DNA from: CAVQNQ01 sp963714205
GTDB lineage: Bacteria > Acidobacteriota > Terriglobia > Bryobacterales > Bryobacteraceae
Assembly (NCBI GenBank): GCA_963714205.1
Contig: CAVQNQ010000005.1
Location: forward strand, 62,001 to 126,000
Direction of reading: 5' to 3'
Length of the DNA stretch: 64,000 nucleotides
The position numbers were made by a program, and so were the translations under genes. Under the pieces are notes generated by a model, which was not told where the DNA came from, did not search any database, and worked only from the letters and a program-made list of their open reading frames with translations. Numbering within the stretch: position 1 is the stretch's first letter; every line of letters starts with the position of its first letter. This document shows, one piece after another, positions 27,713 through 35,345 of this stretch.

Positions 27713-28056
27713 GAGTTCAATCCTGTTCCGTGTGCGGGGCCGGGCGCGCGGGCCGCCCGTGGTCCCGGTTACCTTATCGGACGAAACCGGGCGCATCGAT
27801 CCCGATCTTTAGCGCGGCGGGACCGGATCATCAAGCACGCGCACGCGCGCGACCTCAGCCTCGCGGAAAGCCGCCCGCGGCCGATAAGCCCAACATGGAG
27901 AAACGGATCGCCCGCGAGCTTCAGTCCCTCACCCGAAGACGCGCCCTGGTCATCGAGCTGATCGAGGCCCTGGAAGCCTACCGCGCGGCCGGTCGGCCGG
28001 CCGGGGCAACCTGGCGGCGTCGTGCTTGCCGCCCTAGACCGGCTGTGCCGGCGGAC
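27713..28056. other. Gap upstream of cheA, promoter region expected
   Basis: This 344-base gap lies between cheA and the receiver/HPt gene, both on the minus strand. It should contain the che operon promoter, but I find no convincing -35/-10 pair. It contains the alternating purine-pyrimidine run cacgcgcacgcgcgc near 27836-27850 and one short plus-strand open frame, listed separately. Confidence 0.3.
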
Positions 28057-28062
28057 TCATAG
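27895..28062 (+). CDS. Possible 55-aa small protein
   Basis: An ATG-started plus-strand frame reads MEKRIARELQSLTRRRALVI and then ELIEALEAYRAAGRPAGAT, a plausible amphipathic helix, before a less natural Arg/Pro-rich tail. No clear ribosome site precedes it. It overlaps the last 6 bases of the opposite-strand receiver gene. It may be chance in GC-rich sequence. Confidence 0.2.
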   Translation: MEKRIARELQSLTRRRALVIELIEALEAYRAAGRPAGATWRRRACRPRPAVPADS

Positions 28063-29010
28063 CCGCGCTGCGGACAGGCATTGCTCGATTTCGTCCAGGC
28101 AGCGGCCGATCTTGAACCAGTCGTGGTGCTGGCTGGCCGGCCGCAGCCTGCGTCCAAGCATGGCCAATACCTGAAAGCCCAGACTGGACCCTCCGCCCGC
28201 CAGAACCTCCGCCAAGGCGCGCACAGGACCGCAGTCCGCCTCGCGAACCGCGCTGCGGGCTTCCTCCAATTTTTTCCCGGCCTTTTTCAGAAAAGCCCCG
28301 GCCAGGCCGGCAACCGCTGGAGGAAGGGGTGAGCCTCCGTTCCACGCCGTATGCCCGTATCGCTGGATCGCCCGCAGGAAGTCGGGGCGGCTCACGGGTT
28401 TGACCAGCCACTCGTCGAATTCCCCGTCTGCCTCGCATGCCGGTTCCCGCCGGCCCGCCAACCGCACCATGGGGGTGCGCGGCAGGTTGCGCTCACGCTC
28501 CCAGGCTCGCATCAGCCTGGCCATCTCGAGCGCGGCCATCCCGCCGATTTGCGTGTCCAGGAATACTACGTCGTACCGTTCCCGGCGGAAGAGCGTCAGC
28601 GCCTGGGTGCTGGTGTCTTCGAATGCCAGATGGTACGGGATGCCGGCCAAGTACCGTTTCATGGCCGCCATCCGGTAGCGGCTGCCCGCCACCAGCAGGA
28701 TGCGGCACGGCCGGATGGCGACTTCAGTTTCCGCGGAGCTGCCGGCCACGGCCGGGTTGTCCGGGGAGGGTTGGCGTTCCGGCGGAAGGGGAGCCGCCTC
28801 GACGCGCGCGGGCCCGATCAGAAGGCGATTCAACTCGCGGGCGGCGTCCCGCACGTGGTAGACATGTTCGATCTGTTCGGGACATAGCGGCATTTCCGCG
28901 ACCTTCTCGCTCAAGGCCAGGACGGTCTCGAGCAGCGCGTAGATGGAAGCGCGCAGGGGTCCCGGAAAGTTTGCGCATCCGGCGCCGGCGTTAGATTCTT
29001 CCATGGGCAT
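28057..29010 (-). CDS. Degenerate receiver-domain protein with C-terminal HPt-like helices
   Basis: This 317-aa protein has an N-terminal helical segment (ASIYALLETVLALSEKVAEM), then a receiver-like domain at about 110-230. The usual acidic pair is replaced (CRILLVAGSRYRM), although the acceptor-type Asp (YDVVFLDTQIGGMAALEMAR) and the Lys (EWLVKPVSRPDFLRA) remain. Residues about 245-317 resemble an HPt bundle (KKAGKKLEEARSAVREAD) but the expected His-x-x-Lys-Gly is missing. It looks like the tail of a hybrid kinase that has become a stand-alone protein. It lies upstream of cheA on the same strand. The start (29010 or 29004) is uncertain. Confidence 0.55.
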   Translation of the reverse strand: MPMEESNAGAGCANFPGPLRASIYALLETVLALSEKVAEMPLCPEQIEHVYHVRDAARELNRLLIGPARVEAAPLPPERQPSPDNPAVAGSSAETEVAIRPCRILLVAGSRYRMAAMKRYLAGIPYHLAFEDTSTQALTLFRRERYDVVFLDTQIGGMAALEMARLMRAWERERNLPRTPMVRLAGRREPACEADGEFDEWLVKPVSRPDFLRAIQRYGHTAWNGGSPLPPAVAGLAGAFLKKAGKKLEEARSAVREADCGPVRALAEVLAGGGSSLGFQVLAMLGRRLRPASQHHDWFKIGRCLDEIEQCLSAARL

Positions 29011-29167
29011 TTGGTATCCCGCCGAACTTCGGCTATACCTACTCATCGGACAAAGTCCGGGATTTCGGCGGCGAACGGCCCGAGAACGGCGCTAACGAAA
29101 GAGGTCTTCTCCCGGGACAGCGGACCGGTTACGTTTGTTTCATGCGCACCAGAGCGCCGGAGGTCAT

Positions 29168-30004
29168 TTGACAGCCTGTTCCGAACCCGGGGTTGTTTCC
29201 ACGGCCGCCACGCTGCGGCGCTTGTGCAATCTTCCCCGCATGAACGCCAACGCCCTGCGGCTGCTGGCCCTATCCGCGCAAGCCGATGCCACGCTCGAAG
29301 AATTCGAAGACATCTTCGGCTCGGATTCGTCGCTGGCGGCGGAAATCCTCAGGGTCGCCAACTCGGCCGAATTCGGACAGCGCGCGCGCGTCACCCACAT
29401 CAAGATGGCGCTCATGGTTTTAGGCATCGACCGGACCCGCTGCCTGGGTGCCAGCATCGTCATGAATCAATGTACCCGCTGGCTGATCGGCGAACGCGAG
29501 ATCAAGCTGTTGTGGCGGCACGGCGTGGCGTCGGCGATTGTAGCCGAAGAGTTGGGAAAACGGCTATCGCACCGGCTCGGATACCTCTATACCGCCGGCC
29601 TGACGCATGATCTGGGGAGATCCGGATTGGTGCTGCTGGGAAAAGAACGATATCTCGACTTGATGCGGAAGGAGTTCCAGACTGTCGGGGAGGCCGTGAT
29701 TCTGGAAAAAGCCATACTGGGCGTCACGCACTGCGAAGCCGGCCTGTTCCTGGCGCAATCCTGGAATTTTCCGGCGGTGCTGCGCCAATCGATCGGCTCG
29801 CATCATGATCCGGCCGGCGAGCAGGACGACGATGCGCAGCGGATCATCCGCGGGGCGTGCCTTCTGGCCGGTGAGCTCGGCTATCCGGAAGTCGCCGGCG
29901 TAGTGGAAGCATCCCCCGGACGCGCCGCTGCGGAACTGGAGATTGGTCCGGAGGAACAGGCCCGTCTGCGCCAGGCCATTGAGCGGCGCCTGCAGCTTAT
30001 CTAA
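29168..30004 (+). CDS. HDOD-domain signalling protein
   Basis: This 278-aa protein is an HDOD domain, related to HD phosphohydrolases and common near chemotaxis and c-di-GMP genes. Signatures are LPRMNANALRLLALSAQADA, EILRVANSAEFGQ, LGIDRTRCLGASIVMNQ and GYLYTAGLTHDLGRSGLVLL. A His-Asp pair is kept in THDLG, but the complete HD metal site is not evident. I chose TTG 29168 because GGAGG lies 4 bases upstream; a TTG at 29135 is possible. It is divergent from the receiver/HPt gene, and both promoters must lie within about 29011-29167. Confidence 0.78.
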   Translation: MTACSEPGVVSTAATLRRLCNLPRMNANALRLLALSAQADATLEEFEDIFGSDSSLAAEILRVANSAEFGQRARVTHIKMALMVLGIDRTRCLGASIVMNQCTRWLIGEREIKLLWRHGVASAIVAEELGKRLSHRLGYLYTAGLTHDLGRSGLVLLGKERYLDLMRKEFQTVGEAVILEKAILGVTHCEAGLFLAQSWNFPAVLRQSIGSHHDPAGEQDDDAQRIIRGACLLAGELGYPEVAGVVEASPGRAAAELEIGPEEQARLRQAIERRLQLI

Positions 30005-30083
30005 GCAGCCCGGCATTCACTAAGCCGCCCGCTTGGCGGCGCGGGCGCGACATCGCTATAATTCTCGCCTGAGGCTTCACTAC

Positions 30084-31175
30084 ATGGTGTCCCTGAAGGG
30101 GTCTCTCTGGGCTCTGGTTCAGTACGACGTTTCCGAAGAGATCCGGATCGAGGAGGTGCGCCAATTGTGGGGCGCGCAGTCGCCGGGGCGCGGCCCGGAA
30201 TTTCGCGGGCCTTCGCCGGAGTATGTCAAGTTCGCCCAGCCGCCGCTGGTGTCCCCGCCCGTGCCGGTCCAACTACCCGGCGAAGGCGTATGCTCCTGCA
30301 CGGTCAAGGTATACGATTACGGCGTGGTCAGCGTGGCGCTGGAACTCGGCTTCGAGAGCGATTGGGATGGCCTGGTGCGGCTGGCGAACCGCTGGATCGG
30401 GTCGGCCGACCTCGAGCGCAAGGCCGGTGAAATTGCCAAATCGCAGGTCCAGCGGATCCACGAGGCGCTATTTAAGCCCTACGCAGACTGGATTTTCGAA
30501 GATTACTACGTGGTCCACCTGCGCGAGGCCCGCGGCGAGACGGTGGCGCTCTCGGCGCAGGAAATGATCTCGAATTACGGTGGCCGAATCGCTCAGATTG
30601 TGCGCGCCGAAGCCGTCGAGTTATCGGCCGTCGAGTGCCAGGAAATCATCCAGCAATGGCTCTCCTACTATCCGACCGATCTGCTGGTAGTCGGCTGGAT
30701 GGCCGCGGTGATCTACGACACTCCCGAAGGCGCGGCGCCGGTCCTGGAGCTTCTCGAATACGCCAACACGCAATTGCTCGAGTTCCGCTATTACGACAAT
30801 TGGCTGACGGGCGTGCTGGAGGGCGTCCATCGCGCCCTCGAGCGGCGCCGCGGAATCTGGGGCCGCTGGCGCATCGCCGCCGAGGCCGAACGCCTGAACC
30901 GCGTCCGCCTGGATGTGATCGAGCTGACCGAGCGCATCGACAATTCCATCAAGTTTCTCAGCGACATGTTTTATGCGCGAGTCTACCGCCTGGCGGCGCG
31001 CAAGATCGGGGTAAACGACTACCGCGACCTGGTCGATGAAAAGCTGAAGACCGCCGGCGAACTCTACGAGGCCATGATCGGCGAGTTTCACCAGGCGCGC
31101 GCGTTCCTGCTGGAGGCCATGGTGGTGGCGATTCTGATTATCGAACTGGTGTTTCTTTTCCGCGGAAAGAGTTGA
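30084..31175 (+). CDS. RMD1/YagE (DUF155)-family protein with C-terminal membrane anchor
   Basis: This 363-aa protein has an N-terminal globular part (VYDYGVVSVALELGFESDWD), helical middle regions and a coiled segment (RVRLDVIELTERIDNSIKFL), and ends with a single membrane helix (LLEAMVVAILIIELVFLF) before FRGKS. This order, a soluble domain, helical repeats and a C-terminal anchor, matches the DUF155/RMD1 family. The biochemical function is not established in bacteria. ATG 30084 starts MVSLKGSLWALVQ; the open frame begins at 30033. It ends 30 bases before phoR. Confidence 0.6.
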   Translation: MVSLKGSLWALVQYDVSEEIRIEEVRQLWGAQSPGRGPEFRGPSPEYVKFAQPPLVSPPVPVQLPGEGVCSCTVKVYDYGVVSVALELGFESDWDGLVRLANRWIGSADLERKAGEIAKSQVQRIHEALFKPYADWIFEDYYVVHLREARGETVALSAQEMISNYGGRIAQIVRAEAVELSAVECQEIIQQWLSYYPTDLLVVGWMAAVIYDTPEGAAPVLELLEYANTQLLEFRYYDNWLTGVLEGVHRALERRRGIWGRWRIAAEAERLNRVRLDVIELTERIDNSIKFLSDMFYARVYRLAARKIGVNDYRDLVDEKLKTAGELYEAMIGEFHQARAFLLEAMVVAILIIELVFLFRGKS

Positions 31176-31205
31176 GGAACCGCGGAGCGCCAGCTCCGGA
31201 GTCGC

Positions 31206-32594
31206 ATGCTAAGATTGGCAGATTCGATGGCGGACTCGATCGCGCGCAAAGTTTTCCTGATTGCTCTCGCCTTCGCTGCCCCTCCGGTTCTGGCGCTCCA
31301 GTTTCACGCCGCCGGCGCGACCACGCGCCTGGTGGTGCTGGCGTGGGGAATTCTCTTAGTTCTGGCGGCCTGGCTGCTCGGACGATCGCTGGCCCGGCGC
31401 ATCAATCGTCTGACCGATTTCTCCGATCGCCTGCTGAGCCAGGATGCTCCCCGTCCGCTTCTGCCTTCCGGCGAAGACGAAATCGGAGTGCTGGCGCGTT
31501 CGCTCGAGCAAGTCGCTCCGCAAATCGAAGAACTAGTCAACCGGCTCGGAATGGAACTGGCCCGCCGGGAGGCGATTCTGGCCAGCATGACGGATGCGGT
31601 CCTGGCGGTCGACTCGGGTTTGAACCTCACCTTCTGCAATCACGCGTTCGTTCAGGCCATCGGGGACCATGAGGCGCCGGAGGGAGCGCCCCTGGTCCGG
31701 GTGTTCCGGAATCCGGCGCTGCTCGAGGTTTTGACACGGGTCCTCGATTCGGGGGAAAGCGTTAGAAAGCGGCTGCAATTTTCCGGCGCCGTAGCCCGTT
31801 CCTTCGATGTCTCCGCCGTGCCGCTGGCTGGCTCGCCCAACCGGGGGGCCATCGCCATCCTGCGCGACGTCACGCCCAATGAGCGGCTGGAACGGATCAA
31901 GCGGGACTTCATAGCCAACGTCTCGCATGAAATCCGTACGCCGCTGGCGACCATCCGGGGTTATGCCGAAACGCTCCTCGAGGGAGGCCTGGAAGATGAG
32001 CATAACCGGCGGCGGTTCGTCGAAATCATTCAGGCCAACGGCGTGCGCCTGAACAATATTTCCGCGGATCTTCTCAGTTTGTCGGAACTCGAATCCGGCG
32101 CGCCGGGAGTGCCGCCGGGGCCGATCCCGGTAAAGGAAGCCTTGTCTTCCGCCATGCGCGCGATAGAACCAGCCGCGAGCCTTATGGAAGTCTGTATGCA
32201 TGCGGATCCGATTCCGGATTTGTACCTGCTGGGCCATGGCACACGGCTGGAACAGGCGCTCGTGAATCTTCTCGACAATGCGGTCAAGTTCAACAAGCCG
32301 AATGGCGCGGTCTTCGTGCACGTACACGACCGGTCTGGCCGGCAAATCGAAATCCGCATTTCCGACACGGGGCTCGGAATTCCGGCTGGAGACCTATCCC
32401 GTATATTCGAGCGCTTTTATCGGGTGGATAAGGCGCGCTCCCGGCAGGTTGGTGGAACCGGGCTGGGGCTTTCGATCGTCAAGCATGCCATCGAGCAAAT
32501 GGGTGGCATGGTGGAGGTCGAAAGCGAACTCGGAAAAGGTTCCACGTTCATCGTCACCTTGCCTCAATATTCCAAAAGTGGCACCCAGTCTTAA
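31206..32594 (+). CDS. phoR: PhoR-like sensor histidine kinase
   Basis: This 462-aa membrane kinase has two N-terminal helices with a short loop (VFLIALAFAAPPVLAL; LVVLAWGILLVLAAWLLG), a HAMP-like linker (RINRLTDFSDRLLS), a PAS domain (LASMTDAVLAVDSGLNLTF), a HisKA box with phospho-His about 241 in NVSHEIRTPLATIRG, and an HATPase domain (LVNLLDNAVKFNKPNG, SDTGLGIPAGDLSRIFERF, VGGTGLGLSIVKH). The architecture is that of PhoR, and the pst-phoU genes follow directly. No PhoB response regulator is encoded beside it. ATG 31206 has CGGAG upstream. Confidence 0.85.
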   Translation: MLRLADSMADSIARKVFLIALAFAAPPVLALQFHAAGATTRLVVLAWGILLVLAAWLLGRSLARRINRLTDFSDRLLSQDAPRPLLPSGEDEIGVLARSLEQVAPQIEELVNRLGMELARREAILASMTDAVLAVDSGLNLTFCNHAFVQAIGDHEAPEGAPLVRVFRNPALLEVLTRVLDSGESVRKRLQFSGAVARSFDVSAVPLAGSPNRGAIAILRDVTPNERLERIKRDFIANVSHEIRTPLATIRGYAETLLEGGLEDEHNRRRFVEIIQANGVRLNNISADLLSLSELESGAPGVPPGPIPVKEALSSAMRAIEPAASLMEVCMHADPIPDLYLLGHGTRLEQALVNLLDNAVKFNKPNGAVFVHVHDRSGRQIEIRISDTGLGIPAGDLSRIFERFYRVDKARSRQVGGTGLGLSIVKHAIEQMGGMVEVESELGKGSTFIVTLPQYSKSGTQS

Positions 32595-32618
32595 CCGCTT
32601 AGTCATCGCAGTGTAACA
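32591..32618 (+). promoter_or_regulatory. Candidate Pho box upstream of porin
   Basis: Three 6-base blocks, TTAACC (32591), GTCATC (32602) and GTAACA (32613), are spaced exactly 11 bases apart, the helical spacing of PhoB/PhoP half-sites. The first and third are close to TTAACA. The block lies directly after phoR and about 180 bases before the porin. TGTAACAA recurs upstream of pstS (34258-34265). This is inference from spacing, not a consensus match. Confidence 0.35.
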
Positions 32619-32792
32619 ACACTCCGATAGGCTCGGTGCTTGGCTCCCGGTTTTGGATCTTTACACACAACAAGGGCTCCGTCTGCCGAAGGCGATTTGT
32701 GCCTTCCGGCGGGAACGCCTTGAACCGGGAAAGACAAACCGTAGTAAGTAGATCAAACTCATTCTTTTGCAAACGAGGAAGCAAAAACGCTT

Positions 32793-34244
32793 ATGCCATC
32801 GCGAACGAAGATCGGAGCTCTGCTCTGTGTAACGGTGGGCCTTCTCGGTACATGTTGGGCTGCCGACACCGATACCGATACCAACACCGATACCGACACT
32901 CAGGCGCCCGCTGCCGCGCCATCCAACCCCCTGCAACTCCAGCTCGGCAACATCACCATCATGCCGGTGGGCTTTATGGATCTGACCGGTGTGTGGAAGG
33001 ACAAAAATGCCGGAGGATCGATCGGGAGCAATTTTGCCAGCGTTCCCTACAACACCGCCTCGACCTCCAAACTCTCCGAATACCGCTTCAGCCCACAGAA
33101 CTCCCGCATCGGCTTCCGCGTCGACGGCGATTGGAAGGGAACTCACTTCATCGGCTATAACGAGGACGACTTTCTGGGCACCAGCGGATCGAACTCCATC
33201 AGCGTCACGAATGGCGCGTTCGTTCTCCGCCTTCGCCTCTACTGGGTGGATCTCCGCAAGGACAAGTTCGAGTTCCTGGGCGGCCAAAGCTGGAGCATGA
33301 TCACTCCCAACCGCAAAGGCATCTCGCCGCTGCCCAGCGATATCTTCTACACCCAAGTCATGGACGTCAATTACGTCATCGGTTTGCCCTGGACCCGTCA
33401 GCCGGGTGTGCGTTTCCTCTATCATCCGTCCGAAAAGGCCACCATGGGCATTTCCTTCGAAAACCCGGATGCCTACATGGGCGGCTCGGGCGGTCTCTCG
33501 GCGACCGCCGTCACGCTCCCCGCGGCCAGCGCGCTGAGTGGCTTGGGCGGAACGCAGTTGGATAATGGGACCAATGTCCAGACGACGCCGAACTTGACTC
33601 CCGACATCATCGCCAAGATCGCCTTCGATCCCGCCGCAAGCGTGCACTTTGAAATTGCCGGAATGGAGCGGAATTTCAAGGTCTACGATTCCGCCACCAA
33701 CACCTACTCCACCAAGGTCGGCGCCGGCGGCTCCGTCAACGCGAATCTGGAAGTCGTGAAAAATTTCCGTCTGATCACCAACCAGATGTGGGGCCAGGGA
33801 ATAGGCCGCTACTTCTTCGGCGAGGCGCCGGACCTGATCGTCCGCGCGAATGGCGACGTCAGCCCCATACACGCCGCAGGCTGGGTAGAGGGCTTCGAAG
33901 CCACGCTCAAAAACACCCTGCTGTTCGGCTACTACAGCGGCATTTATGTCGGCCGCGACGTGGCCCTCGACGCGAACGGCACCACCCTGATCGGGTACGG
34001 CTACCGCGGCGCGTCCAACAACGACAACAAGACCATACAAGAGGTCACCCTCGGCTTCAATCAGACGCTTTGGAAAGATGCTCGCTACGGAGCCCTCAAC
34101 CTGATCGGCCAGTACGAGTACCTGATGCGCAACCCCTGGTACATCGCCGCGAACGCACCCAAGGCGACGCACGACAACACCATCTACTTCGATGTTCGCT
34201 ACACGCTTCCGGGCGGCGCGCCCGCTCCGCGCAAGAAGCCCTAG
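32793..34244 (+). CDS. Outer-membrane porin, possibly phosphate-regulated
   Basis: This 483-aa protein has a signal peptide (ALLCVTVGLLGTCWA), a short Asp-Thr repeat, a Pro/Ala linker and a long beta-strand-rich region (RFSPQNSRIGFRVDGDWKG, FEFLGGQSWSMITPNRKG, FYTQVMDVNYVIGLPWTRQP), resembling DcaP-type or other porins. The last strand is TIYFDVRYTLPGGAP, followed by a basic tail. It sits between phoR and pstS on the same strand, so a phosphate-starvation porin is likely by context. ATG 32793 is preceded by a poorly conserved ribosome site. Confidence 0.7.
   Translation: MPSRTKIGALLCVTVGLLGTCWAADTDTDTNTDTDTQAPAAAPSNPLQLQLGNITIMPVGFMDLTGVWKDKNAGGSIGSNFASVPYNTASTSKLSEYRFSPQNSRIGFRVDGDWKGTHFIGYNEDDFLGTSGSNSISVTNGAFVLRLRLYWVDLRKDKFEFLGGQSWSMITPNRKGISPLPSDIFYTQVMDVNYVIGLPWTRQPGVRFLYHPSEKATMGISFENPDAYMGGSGGLSATAVTLPAASALSGLGGTQLDNGTNVQTTPNLTPDIIAKIAFDPAASVHFEIAGMERNFKVYDSATNTYSTKVGAGGSVNANLEVVKNFRLITNQMWGQGIGRYFFGEAPDLIVRANGDVSPIHAAGWVEGFEATLKNTLLFGYYSGIYVGRDVALDANGTTLIGYGYRGASNNDNKTIQEVTLGFNQTLWKDARYGALNLIGQYEYLMRNPWYIAANAPKATHDNTIYFDVRYTLPGGAPAPRKKP
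32865..32900 (+). repeat. Hexanucleotide repeat inside porin gene
   Basis: Six imperfect copies of GAYACC (gacacc gatacc gatacc aacacc gatacc gacact) encode DTDTDTNTDTDT just after the signal peptide. Copy-number change would not alter the reading frame, only the length of the acidic tether. Confidence 0.7.
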
Positions 34245-34255
34245 TCTGAAACTGA

Positions 34256-34266
34256 ATTGTAACAAT
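34256..34266. promoter_or_regulatory. ATTGT-A-ACAAT palindrome before pstS
   Basis: This 11-bp inverted repeat lies between the porin stop and pstS and contains TGTAACAA, also present before the porin. The arm can be lengthened outward with CTGA/CAG if one base is bulged. It could be a protein-binding site; the one-base centre argues against an RNA hairpin. Confidence 0.3.
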
Positions 34267-34290
34267 CAGGTGCGAGAATCGAGGATTGAA

Positions 34291-35310
34291 ATGATGACGA
34301 AGAAGAGCGCTTTGCTGCTGGCCGGCCTGCTGGCGGCCAGCGCCGCGGTGGCCTCCGCGCAACAGATCAACGCTGCGGGCGCGACCTTCCCGATGCCCAT
34401 CTATCAAAAGTGGTTCGAAGAGTACCAGAAGTTGCACCCCGACGTCAGGATCAATTACGGCGGGGGCGGCTCCGGGGCGGGAATCAGCCAACTCACCAAC
34501 GGAACGGTGGATTTCGGCGCCTCCGATATGCCCATGAAAGACGAGCAGATCGCGGCCATGAAAGTGAAACCGCTGCATTTCCCCACGGTCATGGGCGCGG
34601 TGGTGATCATCTATAACATTCCAGGCGTATCGGCCGAGCTGAAGTTCAGTTCCGCGACGATCACCGGCATCTTCATGGGAACGATCAAGAACTGGAACGA
34701 TTCCCACTTGGCGGCCGACAATCCCGGCGTGAAACTGCCCGGCGACGCCATCATGCCCATCCACCGCAGCGATGGCAGCGGAACGACTTTCGTTTTTACG
34801 GACTATCTCTCGAAGGTAAGTCCCGAGTGGAAGAGTAAGGTAGGAGCCGATACCAAGGTGAGCTGGCCGGTCGAAGGACTGAACGGCTCCGGCAACCAAG
34901 GTGTGGCGGGGCTGGTGAAGCAGACTCCCGACTCCATCGGTTACGTGGAGCTGATCTATGCCATCCAAAGCAAGCTGAGCTACGGCTTGGTTAAGAACGC
35001 CGCCGGCACATGGGTGAAGGCCAGCCTGGAAGGAGTTACCGAGGCGGCTGCCGGCGCCGCCAAGTCCATACCGGACGACTTCCGCGTTTCCATCACCAAT
35101 GCTCCGGGAAAGAACGCCTACCCCATCTCGACGTTTACCTGGCTGCTGATCCCCTCGCAGTTTTCGGACGCGGCGAAAGAAAAGGCCCTCGTGGGTTTTC
35201 TGCATTGGATGCTGGCCGACGGGCAGAAGGATTGCGCCGGACTGTCGTACGCTCCGCTCCCCAAGGCGGTCGTCACGAAGGAGGAGAAGCAAATTTCGCT
35301 GATTAAGTAG
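34291..35310 (+). CDS. pstS: Phosphate-binding protein PstS
   Basis: This 339-aa periplasmic protein binds inorganic phosphate for the Pst importer. It has a signal peptide (ALLLAGLLAASAAVASA) and the family pattern INAAGATFPMPIYQKWFEEY, NYGGGGSGAGISQL, TVDFGASDMPM, IHRSDGSGTTFVFTDYLS and GNQGVAGLVKQTPDSIGYVE, which supply phosphate ligands. I chose ATG 34291 (GAGGA 5 bases upstream) over the frame start at 34192. A stem-loop separates it from pstC. Confidence 0.95.
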   Translation: MMTKKSALLLAGLLAASAAVASAQQINAAGATFPMPIYQKWFEEYQKLHPDVRINYGGGGSGAGISQLTNGTVDFGASDMPMKDEQIAAMKVKPLHFPTVMGAVVIIYNIPGVSAELKFSSATITGIFMGTIKNWNDSHLAADNPGVKLPGDAIMPIHRSDGSGTTFVFTDYLSKVSPEWKSKVGADTKVSWPVEGLNGSGNQGVAGLVKQTPDSIGYVELIYAIQSKLSYGLVKNAAGTWVKASLEGVTEAAAGAAKSIPDDFRVSITNAPGKNAYPISTFTWLLIPSQFSDAAKEKALVGFLHWMLADGQKDCAGLSYAPLPKAVVTKEEKQISLIK

Positions 35311-35318
35311 CGAATAGC

Positions 35319-35339
35319 CTCGCGGCTTCATGCCGTGAG
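35319..35339 (+). terminator. Intercistronic stem-loop between pstS and pstC
   Basis: CTCGCGGC-TTCAT-GCCGTGAG forms an 8-bp stem (one G-U pair) with a 5-base loop, 8 bases after the pstS stop and 6 bases before pstC. It has no U-tract, so it is more likely a partial terminator or an mRNA-stabilising hairpin that keeps PstS above the permease level than a full stop. Confidence 0.45.
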
Positions 35340-35345
35340 CGAATC

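Noticed and set aside
25940..27961. 673-residue plus-strand open frame antisense to cheA
   Set aside because: It is the GC-rich mirror of a clear CheA gene; composition is not protein-like and there is no start context.
27895..28062. 55-residue small ORF as a confident gene
   Set aside because: No ribosome site and a Pro/Arg tail; kept only as a low-confidence feature.
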